Below, in pieces: positions 43,313 to 51,494 of a DNA stretch of 64,000 bases; position 1 is the stretch's first letter, and every line of letters starts with the position of its first letter. The notes below the pieces were generated by a model. That model ran no database searches and was not told where the DNA came from. It worked only from the letters and a program-made list of their open reading frames with translations. Location of the stretch: the NCBI GenBank assembly GCA_040385105.1, contig JAZKHY010000036.1, positions 4,423-68,422 on the forward strand, given 5' to 3'. The position numbers were made by a program, and so were the translations under genes. The stretch comes from JACMQX01 sp040385105. GTDB taxonomy: Bacteria > Pseudomonadota > Gammaproteobacteria > Burkholderiales > Burkholderiaceae_C.

Positions 43313-44062
43313 TCAGGCGGCCACGGCCTGCATCTGCGCCACGGCTGCGGCAAGGGCCTTGGCATGCCTGGCTTCCTTGGGCGCCATGCGCGCAAGCGGG
43401 CCGGCGACAGCCACCGCGTAGGTCTCGCCGCCGAGCATGACGGACTGCGCCAGCGCCATCACGTCATCGACGCTCTCGCCCTGGGTGGAATGCCAGCCAC
43501 GCTCTTCGCCGGCCGCCACATTGGCCAGCAGCTTGCGCGCATTTGAAATCGTGTTGCCGGTGACGGGGGTGAGGTCCAGCGTGGCAACAAACTCGCTGCG
43601 CCGGGGCTCTGGCATGGCGCCGATAAGCGCCTTGCCCAGTGCGCTGGAGTGCAGGGCGCGCAGGGCGCTGACTTCGGCGTTGAAGCGGATTGTCTGGCCG
43701 GATTCGGCAACATCAAGATAGATCACGAACTTGTCCAGCCGCTTGCCGAAGACAACGGTCTCGCCGGTCTTGTCCCGCAGCGAGGCGAGGGCGGGGGATA
43801 CCTTCATCAGGATCGGGTCGCGGGCCAGGATGTTGCGGGCCAGGTCAAACAGCCGGCGGGTCGGGTAGTGCATGCGCTGGGTGCCGACCTCGCCGAGATA
43901 GCCGCGTGACGTGAGCGTGCGCACCAGGCCGTGGCAGCTGCTCACGGGCATCTCGACGGCCTTGGCCAGCTCAGACAGGTTCAGCGGCCGGCCCGCGCGG
44001 CTGAAAGCCTCGAAAACGTCGAGCGTCCTGTCGGCGGCCTTGACCCGCTTTTCTGTTGCCAT
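43313..44062 (-). CDS. IclR-family transcriptional regulator
   Basis: This 249-residue regulator has an N-terminal winged HTH (RTLDVFEAFSRAGRPLNLSELAKAVEMP, SSCHGLVRTLTSRGYL) and a C-terminal effector domain with GETVVFGKRLDKFVIYLDV and AEVSALRALHSSALGKAL. Its position at the end of the acyl-CoA cluster makes it the probable regulator, usually a repressor relieved by the pathway acid. Candidate operator words lie in the divergent regions at 34.9 and 39.7 kb. Its own upstream region does not show the same word clearly. Confidence 0.87.
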   Translation of the reverse strand: MATEKRVKAADRTLDVFEAFSRAGRPLNLSELAKAVEMPVSSCHGLVRTLTSRGYLGEVGTQRMHYPTRRLFDLARNILARDPILMKVSPALASLRDKTGETVVFGKRLDKFVIYLDVAESGQTIRFNAEVSALRALHSSALGKALIGAMPEPRRSEFVATLDLTPVTGNTISNARKLLANVAAGEERGWHSTQGESVDDVMALAQSVMLGGETYAVAVAGPLARMAPKEARHAKALAAAVAQMQAVAA

Positions 44063-44164
44063 GTTGGAGCCGTTTGATGTGGGATGCGATTACGCTTGAC
44101 CAATGTTTTGATGTTATCGCAATGCATCATGTGCAGGCCAGCCCCGTTCGCATCGTCCAGACGC

Positions 44165-44197
44165 AAAAATGCCCGCCCCTGGAAGAGGGCGGGCATT
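44165..44197 (-). terminator. intrinsic terminator after the betagamma-crystallin-like gene
   Basis: On the minus strand, GCCCGCCC (44197-44187 side) and GGGCGGGC form an 11-bp GC-rich stem with ATT/AAT at its base and an 8-base loop, followed by TTTTT. It lies about 30 bp after the gene stop at 44226. Confidence 0.8.
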
Positions 44198-44225
44198 CAG
44201 CGATGCTGGCCTGAAAGCAGCTTGC

Positions 44226-45044
44226 TTACTGGCGCGGCTCGCCCCGGGCGTTGACCGGAATGGTCTGGCCGGTGGGCGCGGTGGCCATCTGCACACTGTG
44301 CTCGGTGCCGCGGTAGTTGTAGGTCACGTCATAGTAGGCGGGTGTGGGGTTGGCCACGTTTTCGCACTTCTGCACGTCGCGGGTCGACTGCACGGTGCCG
44401 CCGCCGTAGTTCTTGCCGACCTGGTTGCCTGCATAGGCACCGGCACCGGCGCCGACCACGGTGGCAATGTCCTTGCCGCTGCCGCCGCCAACCTGGTGGC
44501 CCAGGATGCCGCCGAGCAGGCCGCCGATCACCATGCCGCCGACGCTGTTGGCCGGGCGTGCCGGCTCGGCAACGGCCTGGCGCTCAACCCAGCAACGCTG
44601 GTTCGGCGGGCCGACAACTGCGCGGACGGAGGTGATGGGTGCTTCATACACGCGCTCGTTCGCGCGGCGGCGCCAGGCGTTCGCCGGCTCGGGCGTCGGG
44701 TCCGGCATTTCATAACGGGCATTCCTGGAATTGCCTGCCGGGCGAACCGACGAGACGCGGTTGTTGAAGCCCATGGCGCGCAGGGAGTCGTAGCTGCCCG
44801 GGCGCAGGATCACGCAGTTGCCCTGGAAGCGCACGTCTTCGCAGACGAGCCAGCGGCCGCGGTCCACCACGACAGAGGAGGCCGCATCGTTGTAGCCGAC
44901 ACGGGTGAAATCAGGTACCGCGTTCTGGGCGGTGAAGACGCGGCCGCGATAGCCCTCGCCTTCGTAGAAATTGATCTGTGCCATGGCCTGGCCTGTTGCC
45001 AGAAGGGCGCCAATGACGAGAGCGCGTTTGGTGAAAGTGTTCAT
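44226..45044 (-). CDS. secreted betagamma-crystallin domain protein with glycine zipper
   Basis: This 272-residue protein has a signal peptide (cleaved after AMA, residue 22). A betagamma-crystallin domain follows at about 23-103, with two Ca-binding-type motifs NDAASS (52-57) and NNRVSS (94-99). After a linker comes a glycine-zipper 2TM-like segment (about 168-213, GGMVIGGLLGGILGHQ, GAGAGAYAGNQVG) as in outer-membrane surface antigens, and a small C-terminal strand domain. It is probably anchored in or near the outer membrane. The crystallin plus glycine zipper pairing is unusual. An intrinsic terminator follows. Confidence 0.75.
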   Translation of the reverse strand: MNTFTKRALVIGALLATGQAMAQINFYEGEGYRGRVFTAQNAVPDFTRVGYNDAASSVVVDRGRWLVCEDVRFQGNCVILRPGSYDSLRAMGFNNRVSSVRPAGNSRNARYEMPDPTPEPANAWRRRANERVYEAPITSVRAVVGPPNQRCWVERQAVAEPARPANSVGGMVIGGLLGGILGHQVGGGSGKDIATVVGAGAGAYAGNQVGKNYGGGTVQSTRDVQKCENVANPTPAYYDVTYNYRGTEHSVQMATAPTGQTIPVNARGEPRQ

Positions 45045-45163
45045 GAAATCTCCTTGTTGTGTTTCATGGACTCATTGTTTCCAAACCACGGCCCGGCGCT
45101 GTAGGCCGGCATCCCGCGAACAAGCAGGATACCGGCCCGTATGGGGCCTTTTCCCATACTAAA

Positions 45164-46261
45164 TCACGGTTTGGCTTCCAGCACCATGTTGATCGGCGAG
45201 CGGGCAGCCACGCGGAACGACTTGAAGCCGCCCGACATCACCACCGAGCGCAGCCTGGCTTCACCGGCCTGCGCGCCCAGGGCGACACGGCCCTGCTTGA
45301 GCGCGCAGGGTGTGCACATCAGTGTGGAGGCCGCATAGAAGGCGCGGCCCACCGGGTGGATGTTGTCCTCGACGTTGTCGGCCGCGTTGGGCTCGACGAT
45401 CATGAAGGTGCCGTCGGGCTTGAGCGTGCTGCGGATATGCGCCGCTGCGCCCATCGGGTCGCCCATGTCGTGCAGTGCGTCGAACACCGCCACCAGGTCG
45501 TAGTCCCCGCCCATGTAGTCCTGCGCGCTGCCCACTTCAAAATGCACATTGGCAGAAACGCCGGCGGCCTGCGCGCGCTGGCGTGCAACGTCGATGGAGC
45601 CCTGGTGGTAGTCGTAGCCGAAGAAGGTGCTGTTGGGGAAGGCCTGCGCCATCAATATGGTGGAGGCGCCGTGGCCACAGCCGACGTCAGCCACCCGCGC
45701 GCCCTTTTCCAGCTTGGCGACCACGCCGTCCAGCGCGGGCAGCCAACTCTGGACCAGGTTGGCAATATAGCCGCTGCGGAAGGCGCGTTCGATGCCGTGG
45801 AACAGCGAGTGGTCGTGCTCGTTCCAGCCGATGCCCTCGCCGGACTTGAAGGCCTCTTCCAGGCGGTCGGTGATCTTCACGGCGGCCATCGCCGTCTGGA
45901 ACAGGCCGACGAGGAAGGCCGGGCTGTCTTCCATGGCAAAAGCTGCCGCCTGCTCCATGCTCATGCGGTAGCGGCCGCTGCGCGGCAGGTATTCAACGTA
46001 GTGGCTGGCCGCATTGGCGTTGAGCCACTCGCGCACATAGCGCTCGGCCAGGCCGGTGCGGGCTGCCAGCTGGTCGGAGGTCTGTGGGCCGGCCTCGGCC
46101 AGGGCCTTGTACAGGCCCAGCCTGTCGCCGAGCACGATCAGTGACGACTGCAGCGCGCCGCTGTAGTCAACGATGGCGCGGCCCATCAGCTCCTCGAGCT
46201 TCTGCATGTCGATTTCCTGGGTTTCCTGCTGCGCGGCTTCGCGCTCAAGTACTGCGTTCAT
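45164..46261 (-). CDS. SAM-dependent methyltransferase with N-terminal winged helix, copy 2
   Basis: This 365-residue class I methyltransferase is a clear paralogue of the protein at 28110. Shared blocks include LGLYKALAEAGP, LAARTGLAERYVREWLN, WLPALDGVV, the SAM motif VADVGCGHGAST, VFDALHDMGDP and VEPNAAD, and the end ALGAQAGEARL. The N-terminus has an extra acidic leader (EREAAQQETQEID). AAGGAT precedes the ATG. It is divergent from a fatty acid hydroxylase gene. The acceptor is unknown; members of this class methylate small molecules such as quinone precursors. Confidence 0.83.
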   Translation of the reverse strand: MNAVLEREAAQQETQEIDMQKLEELMGRAIVDYSGALQSSLIVLGDRLGLYKALAEAGPQTSDQLAARTGLAERYVREWLNANAASHYVEYLPRSGRYRMSMEQAAAFAMEDSPAFLVGLFQTAMAAVKITDRLEEAFKSGEGIGWNEHDHSLFHGIERAFRSGYIANLVQSWLPALDGVVAKLEKGARVADVGCGHGASTILMAQAFPNSTFFGYDYHQGSIDVARQRAQAAGVSANVHFEVGSAQDYMGGDYDLVAVFDALHDMGDPMGAAAHIRSTLKPDGTFMIVEPNAADNVEDNIHPVGRAFYAASTLMCTPCALKQGRVALGAQAGEARLRSVVMSGGFKSFRVAARSPINMVLEAKP

Positions 46262-46417
46262 GGTGAATCCTTGGGGTGGTGGATGAAAACCCGAGTCTTT
46301 CAAGCCTGCGTCCCCGCTGCGTCCTGCGTCCGGGATGCGGCGGCAGCGCCGGGGCAACGCCAAAAGGACGCTGCATTCCTAAAGTCCCTGCACCTTCATA
46401 CCGACCGGAGATTTCCC

Positions 46418-47155
46418 ATGCAATGGCTTGAGCTTCTCACCCTGGCACTACTGCCGGCTTTCCTGATCGCCGACTTCTTTTACCGGGCGCGGCGTGAGCC
46501 GTCGGTCGCTGGCTGGCGCCTGCGCGCCGGCGTGTTCACGGCGTTGTCGTTCGCCCTCTCGCTGGCCACAGGCGCGCTGTGGGCCACGGTGTTCGATGGC
46601 AAGTCGCTGCTGGACGGCGCGTCGCTGGGCATTGCCGGCGGCGCGCTGGCCGGCATACTCTGCTATGAGCTGTGCCACTACGCCTACCACCGCAGCGCGC
46701 ACAGCTTTCGCTGGCTGTGGCGCATCCACCAGATGCACCACAGCGCCGAGACGCTGGATGCCTGGGGTGCCTATTACCTGCATCCGCTGGACGCGGTTTT
46801 CTTTGTCACCTGGTCGAGCCTGGTGATGTTCCCGCTGCTCGGGCTGGCGCCGGAGGCCGGGGCGGTGGCGGTTGCCTTCATCACCTTCGCGGGAATCTTC
46901 CAGCATGCAAACCTGAAGACGCCGCGCTGGCTGGGCTTCATCGTGCAGCGGCCCGAGAGCCATGCGATACACCATGCGCGGGCCGTGCATCATGAGAACT
47001 TTGCCGACCTGCCGTTGCTGGACATGCTCTTTGGCACCTTCAACAATCCGCGCCACAGCGTGGAGAAGCTGGAGCAGGGTTTTTACTTTGGTGCGTCGCG
47101 CCGCTGGCTTGAAAGCCTGCTGCTGCGCGACGTGACGTCGCCCCGGCAGCCCTGA
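46418..47155 (+). CDS. sterol desaturase/fatty acid hydroxylase family protein
   Basis: This 245-residue membrane protein has about four hydrophobic helices and the three histidine clusters of the diiron hydroxylase superfamily: HYAYHR near 88, HQMHHS near 106, and HAIHHARAVHH near 186. It would hydroxylate or desaturate a lipid using O2. GGAG eight bases upstream supports the ATG at 46418 over longer forms. It is divergent from methyltransferase copy 2 and convergent with the BTAD-hydrolase fusion, three bases apart. It might belong to the same lipid-modifying functional group, but this is inference. Confidence 0.83.
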   Translation: MQWLELLTLALLPAFLIADFFYRARREPSVAGWRLRAGVFTALSFALSLATGALWATVFDGKSLLDGASLGIAGGALAGILCYELCHYAYHRSAHSFRWLWRIHQMHHSAETLDAWGAYYLHPLDAVFFVTWSSLVMFPLLGLAPEAGAVAVAFITFAGIFQHANLKTPRWLGFIVQRPESHAIHHARAVHHENFADLPLLDMLFGTFNNPRHSVEKLEQGFYFGASRRWLESLLLRDVTSPRQP

Positions 47156-47158
47156 GGC

Positions 47159-48787
47159 TCAGCGTTTCGCATGGCGCGCCACGAAGCTGTTCACGGCATT
47201 GACCACAGCGTCCGAGTCGCCGTGCCACAGAAAGTGGTCGTCGCCCGCCAGCATGGCCAGCTCGGCCCCGGGGATGTGGGCCGCCAGGTATTCGCCCGCG
47301 CCCTTGCGCACAATGCGGTCACCTTCGCGCTGGACGACGAGCGTCGGCACCGCGATGTGCGGCAGGCGGGCGCGCACGTCCATGCTGTGGAAGGCCTTGA
47401 CCAGCGACGCGACGCTGTTCTGCGAGGCCGCCTGCCGCAGCATGCGGGCCCACCAGGACTGCACGTCCGGCTCCGCCGCTGCCGACGGGGCGAACATGTT
47501 CAGCGTGGGTATGCCGCCCCAGCCGGAGTGCAGGATGTCGATCCACTTCTGCAGCGCCGCGTCGTCCATGGCCCAGGGGTAGTCCTCGGCCCAGGCGCCG
47601 CGCGCATTGGCGCCGAACAGCAGCAGGCCGGCCACCCTTTCCGGATGCGTGGCCGTCATCTCGATGCCGATGGTGCCGCCCACCGACGAGCCGAGGATCC
47701 ATGCCCTGGGTGCGCCAATCGCATCGAGCACGGCCAGCACGTCTTCAATCGCGGCCTCGGCGGTCGGGGCCACGCCGATGCGTTCGGACAGGCCGGTGCC
47801 GCGCCTGTCCATCAGCACGATGCGGTGGTTCACGGCCAGGCGGTCCAGGACCTGGCGGATGCGCGGCTCGTCAAGGGCCACTTCCACATGGGAGAGCAGG
47901 CCGGGGATGATGACCAGCGTTTCCGGGCCGCTGCCTTGTGCTGCGAAAGCCACCGCGCCGTCGCTCGTCTGCGCAAACTGGATCTGGACCCGGGTCTGCG
48001 GCTGCGCCTCAAGGCGCGCCTGTGCGTCGCCGTGCGCCACGGCGGCCGCATAGGCGGCCTCGATGCGCGCCGAAGGGCGCACGCCCAGCTCCCGGCGCAG
48101 CACCTCGGCGCAGTTGAAATAGGCGGTTTCCACAGCCGCCATGTTGCCGAGCCTGGCCCACGCGCCGATGACGGCTGCATGGGCCTTCTCGGCGCAGGCG
48201 TCGAGCTTGAGCACCTGCTCGGCCGCTTCGAGCGCGGCTTCGGGCTTGCCGCGCAGCAGCTGCAGCTCGGCCAGCCGCAGCAGCGCGCGCGAGACCAGCC
48301 GCTCATGCTCGGCGCGGTGGCGCGCGACCCAGTCAAAGAACAGGTCTGACTCAAGGCTGAAGCCGTGCAGGAACTGCGCGGCTTCAGCCTGCGGCAGCAG
48401 CGCGGCCTGCTGCTCCGGCAAGTCCAGCTCGCTGGCCCGCAGCACGGCATGGGCCGCGCTGCGCACTGCGACGACGTCGCAGCTGAAGTCCAGTGCATCG
48501 CTGATGTTGAGGGTGTCGGCATCGCCGGTGACGATCTCCACACCGGCGGTGGTGTTGACCTGGTGGGCCAGCCTGCGCAACCGGGTGCGGCCCAGGGCCT
48601 CATCGGCATCGGGCCACAGCATCATCGCGGCCTGCGAGCGCGACACCTTCCTGCCTGCCTCGGCCAGGTAGGCGAGCAGCGCCAGCCCGCGTTTCAGGTT
48701 GAGCGGCGGCTCTGAATCACCGACCCGCAGCCTCGGGTAGGCGTGAATCTGCAGCTTGACGGCGGGCAGGGAGGATGGGGGAGTCAT
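47159..48787 (-). CDS. BTAD regulator fused to alpha/beta hydrolase
   Basis: This 542-residue protein is an unusual fusion. Residues about 10-250 are a winged-helix plus BTAD region very like the separate regulator at 29214 (KLQIHAYPRL, LALLAYLAE, LWPDADEALGRTRLRRLAHQVN, FFDWVARHRAEHERL, ELGVRPS). Residues about 265-542 are an alpha/beta hydrolase with nucleophile S368 in GSSVG, acid D490 and H518 in AGDDHF; the triad looks intact. It may sense and hydrolyse an ester signal. The start lies 71 bp inside the upstream hydrolase gene. Confidence 0.8.
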   Translation of the reverse strand: MTPPSSLPAVKLQIHAYPRLRVGDSEPPLNLKRGLALLAYLAEAGRKVSRSQAAMMLWPDADEALGRTRLRRLAHQVNTTAGVEIVTGDADTLNISDALDFSCDVVAVRSAAHAVLRASELDLPEQQAALLPQAEAAQFLHGFSLESDLFFDWVARHRAEHERLVSRALLRLAELQLLRGKPEAALEAAEQVLKLDACAEKAHAAVIGAWARLGNMAAVETAYFNCAEVLRRELGVRPSARIEAAYAAAVAHGDAQARLEAQPQTRVQIQFAQTSDGAVAFAAQGSGPETLVIIPGLLSHVEVALDEPRIRQVLDRLAVNHRIVLMDRRGTGLSERIGVAPTAEAAIEDVLAVLDAIGAPRAWILGSSVGGTIGIEMTATHPERVAGLLLFGANARGAWAEDYPWAMDDAALQKWIDILHSGWGGIPTLNMFAPSAAAEPDVQSWWARMLRQAASQNSVASLVKAFHSMDVRARLPHIAVPTLVVQREGDRIVRKGAGEYLAAHIPGAELAMLAGDDHFLWHGDSDAVVNAVNSFVARHAKR

Positions 48788-49709
48788 GGCTGTCGGTGCG
48801 GCTCACAGGCTCCGCATTATCAGGCAAGCCCCTGAGCCATTGGGCGATCGCAACCGATGCCTGTGCGGCCTCGCGCACCCACGAGAAGTGGCGGCGCCAG
48901 GGGTTGTGCGCAGGCACGCCGGGGATCTCGCAGTGGGTTGGCTGCGCGGAAGGTATGAAGCTCAGCAGCTCTTCTGCCGCGCGGCGGGGTGCCACGGCAT
49001 CGCCGCTGACGCACAGCGCAAGCACCGGCAGGCTCACCGTGTCCAGTACCGCCTGGCGCCCGCGCGGCCCCATGGGGTCGCCGGCGATGCTGTAGCGGCC
49101 GGTGGTGGCATTGACGGACCAGTCGCGCATCAGCCGGCGCGGCTGGTCGCCGCCGAAGCCGAGCCGGCGCCCCGGGTACCAGGGCAGGCACAGCGCCAGG
49201 AACCTGACCAGGTACACCATGGCCATGGCCTTGAGCCGGAAGCGGCCCCAGGCCCTGTAGTGCGCCGTGCCGCAGGCGGCCAGCACCAGGCCGGCAATGC
49301 TGTCGTGGATGCGCGGCAGCGCCAGCACGGCGAGTTGCCCGCCCAGGCTGTGGCCCACGATGTACAGCGGGCGCTCGGGAAACCACCCCATCAGCTGCTC
49401 TACATAGGCCGGGATGCAGTCGTCCACGATCTCGCGGTAGCCGAAGCTTGCGCCCCGGCGCGCCGCCATCCGGCTTGCGCCCTGGCCTGGCAGCTCGCCA
49501 ATGGCCACGGGCCCCTGGAGCAGGTCGCACAGCTGGAGCGCCAGGGGCTGGTAGAAGGAAGCCGGTGTGCCCATGGCGGGCAGCACCAGGATGACCGGCG
49601 CGCCGTCCGGTATGCCGGCTTCAGGAAGGGCGACGCACATGGGCGTCGCGATGAGCGGGTTGGCGCCGGGCCGTACGATCGGCGCCGGCAGCCTGGTGAG
49701 GCGGGGCAT
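48717..49709 (-). CDS. alpha/beta hydrolase
   Basis: This 330-residue hydrolase has VILVLPAMGTPASFYQPLALQLC at the oxyanion strand, GQGAS, the nucleophile motif GHSLGGQLAVLAL and a later GVPAHNPWRRHF around the catalytic His. There is no signal peptide. It looks like an esterase or haloalkane-type/carboxylesterase family member. It overlaps the following fusion gene by 71 bp on the same strand, an exceptionally long overlap that suggests one transcript and coupled function. The ATG at 49709 is the second in-frame start and is closer to the conserved region than 49742. Confidence 0.75.
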   Translation of the reverse strand: MPRLTRLPAPIVRPGANPLIATPMCVALPEAGIPDGAPVILVLPAMGTPASFYQPLALQLCDLLQGPVAIGELPGQGASRMAARRGASFGYREIVDDCIPAYVEQLMGWFPERPLYIVGHSLGGQLAVLALPRIHDSIAGLVLAACGTAHYRAWGRFRLKAMAMVYLVRFLALCLPWYPGRRLGFGGDQPRRLMRDWSVNATTGRYSIAGDPMGPRGRQAVLDTVSLPVLALCVSGDAVAPRRAAEELLSFIPSAQPTHCEIPGVPAHNPWRRHFSWVREAAQASVAIAQWLRGLPDNAEPVSRTDSHDSPILPARRQAADSRLPEAAGR

Positions 49710-49773
49710 GCAGGGAAGACTCCATCGGGAACAGCCCCGCATTGGGCCCTGCGGCTGTCCTTTTTGCGTCTGC

Positions 49774-50763
49774 TCAGTCGACCCGGATCTTGTTGCGGTC
49801 GATCACGCCCTGGTAGGTGGCCGTGTCTTTCTGGATGCGCGCGGCAAGCGCCTTGGGGTTGATCTCGTCCACACGCCAGCCCTGCAGGAAGAGCTTCTGG
49901 CGCATTTCGCGCGAGCCGATGATCTTCTCGAGTTCGGCAGCCAGCCTGGCCTGGCTGGCGGCAGGCATGCCCGCCGGCGCCATGACGGCATTCCACACCT
50001 CGATGTTCAGGCCCCGGGCGCCCACTTCTTCCATCGACGGCAGCGTGGGCGCGAGCGGGCTGCGTTTGGCCGATGTGACGGCAATGGCATCGATCTTGCC
50101 GGCCTGCACCAGCGGCATCACGGTGGACGACGGCAGCAGCGTCATTTGGACCTGGCCGCTCATCATGGCGTTCAGGATGGGCGGTCCGCCATTGAACGGC
50201 ACATGCAGCGGGTTGATGCTGAGTGCCGACTTGAGCAGCTCCATGCCCAGGTGGCCGCCCGAGCCGGGGCCGATGGAGCCGTAGGCGAGCTTGTCGCCGT
50301 CGGTGCGGGCCTGGCGGATGTAGCTGTCCGCCGCGCCGCTGGCCGGCGACTTCGCCACCACCCAGACCAGCGGCGCGGAGCCGATGAGGGCGATCGGCGC
50401 GAAGTCCTTGAGCGGGTCGTAGGGCAGTTTGGCGTAGAGGAATTTGGAGCTGGTGAGCGGCCCATTGCCGATGACGCCGATGGTGTGGCCGTCATCGGCC
50501 CTGGCGATCAGGTCAGCGCCGATGTTGCCGCTGGCGCCGGGCTTGTTGTCAACGACCACCGGCTGGCCGAGGGCCCTGGACAGGGGCTCGGCAATCAGCC
50601 GCGCCTGCACGTCAGGCGACGAGCCGCTGGGGTAGCCGACGATCATGCGGATGGGCTTGACGGGCCATGCCTGCGCCTGTGCAGCGGTGCCCAGCGCCAG
50701 GCCGAGCGGCAGCAGGGCGGCACCGATCAGGAAGCTGCGTTTGGGGGTGTGGATGGTGTTCAT
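49774..50763 (-). CDS. Bug-type TTT substrate-binding protein, copy 3
   Basis: This 329-residue Bug protein has a signal peptide (MNTIHTPKRSFLIGAALLPLGLALG, cleaved after AQAQ) and hallmarks WPVKPIRMIVGYPSGSSPDVQARLIAE, VVVDNKPGASGNIG, LPYDPLKDFAPIALIG and VPFNGGPPILNAMMSGQV. It is closely linked to a DUF4286-like protein and zinc alcohol dehydrogenase upstream on the same strand (ATG/GTG overlaps). No TctAB genes are seen nearby. Its ligand is presumably a product or substrate of the alcohol dehydrogenase pathway. Confidence 0.88.
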   Translation of the reverse strand: MNTIHTPKRSFLIGAALLPLGLALGTAAQAQAWPVKPIRMIVGYPSGSSPDVQARLIAEPLSRALGQPVVVDNKPGASGNIGADLIARADDGHTIGVIGNGPLTSSKFLYAKLPYDPLKDFAPIALIGSAPLVWVVAKSPASGAADSYIRQARTDGDKLAYGSIGPGSGGHLGMELLKSALSINPLHVPFNGGPPILNAMMSGQVQMTLLPSSTVMPLVQAGKIDAIAVTSAKRSPLAPTLPSMEEVGARGLNIEVWNAVMAPAGMPAASQARLAAELEKIIGSREMRQKLFLQGWRVDEINPKALAARIQKDTATYQGVIDRNKIRVD

Positions 50764-51494
50764 GCGTTGTCTCCTTGGATGAATGGTGACAGCAATTCAG
50801 GGCGCTGGGGTTGCCGGGCTGAAAGCGGTGAGAGAAGCTCGTCCTGCCGGACCTGGGTCAGCAGTTCGAAATGATCGGGTGGCGTCACGGGCGTGAGGCC
50901 TGGTGCCAGGGCTTGCAGCAGTTGTTGCGTCGCCTCGCGCAGTGCGGCATCGTCCAGGTGGTCCAGCATCACGACAAACTGGTGCTGCGCTGCGGCGCCG
51001 GCATCCACGTTCGCCAGCGGGAAGTCGCTGGTGGGCCGGGCGGGGCCCCATTGCGCGCTCACGAGGCCGGCCTTGCTGGTGATGCTGCGCAACGCCGCGT
51101 CAATCAAGGCGCCCGCATCCGCATCGTCTGACTGCAGGTGGAGCGTCACCAGGCGCGATGCCGACGAGTTGCCATGGGCGCCGCCCAGCCCGCAGGGCAT
51201 GCGGAAGAAGTCGCGCATCTGAGGCCGGATGCGTGCGGACCACACGGTGGGGTTGGTGAACACGTCGCGGTACTGCGGCGTGGCCAGCGCATCGGCCGAC
51301 TCCAGCCAGTAGCAGGTGTAGTAGCGCAGCGGATTGGCCGTGGACCGGTAGCGCCGCGCCTCGATGAAGCCGGGCAGGCCGACGCGCTCGGGCACATGCT
51401 CGAAGCTGTGCCAGGTTTCGTATTCCTTCTGCACGCCCTCACCGCTGATGCTGTTCCACAGCGCGAGGAACGCGCGGGCCGTGCGCTGCGTCAC
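50760..51494 (-). CDS. DUF4286/EthD-like protein, unknown function
   Basis: This 244-residue protein is GTG-initiated, its start overlapping the stop of the alcohol dehydrogenase (GTGA at 51494-51491) and its stop overlapping the next gene. It contains two ferredoxin-like (dimeric alpha/beta barrel) repeats. The first has LWNSISGEGVQKEYETWHSFEHVPERVGLPGFIEARRY, typical of DUF4286/EthD-type proteins; the second, from about residue 110, has SRLVTLHLQSDDA and HQFVVMLDHLD. Proteins of this kind often accompany catabolic dehydrogenases. The repeat structure is inferred from sequence pattern. Confidence 0.6.
   Translation of the reverse strand: MTQRTARAFLALWNSISGEGVQKEYETWHSFEHVPERVGLPGFIEARRYRSTANPLRYYTCYWLESADALATPQYRDVFTNPTVWSARIRPQMRDFFRMPCGLGGAHGNSSASRLVTLHLQSDDADAGALIDAALRSITSKAGLVSAQWGPARPTSDFPLANVDAGAAAQHQFVVMLDHLDDAALREATQQLLQALAPGLTPVTPPDHFELLTQVRQDELLSPLSARQPQRPELLSPFIQGDNA

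Noticed and set aside
49720..49768. Possible terminator near 49.74 kb
   Set aside because: The hairpin has a T-run only on the plus strand, where no gene ends; on the minus strand there is none.
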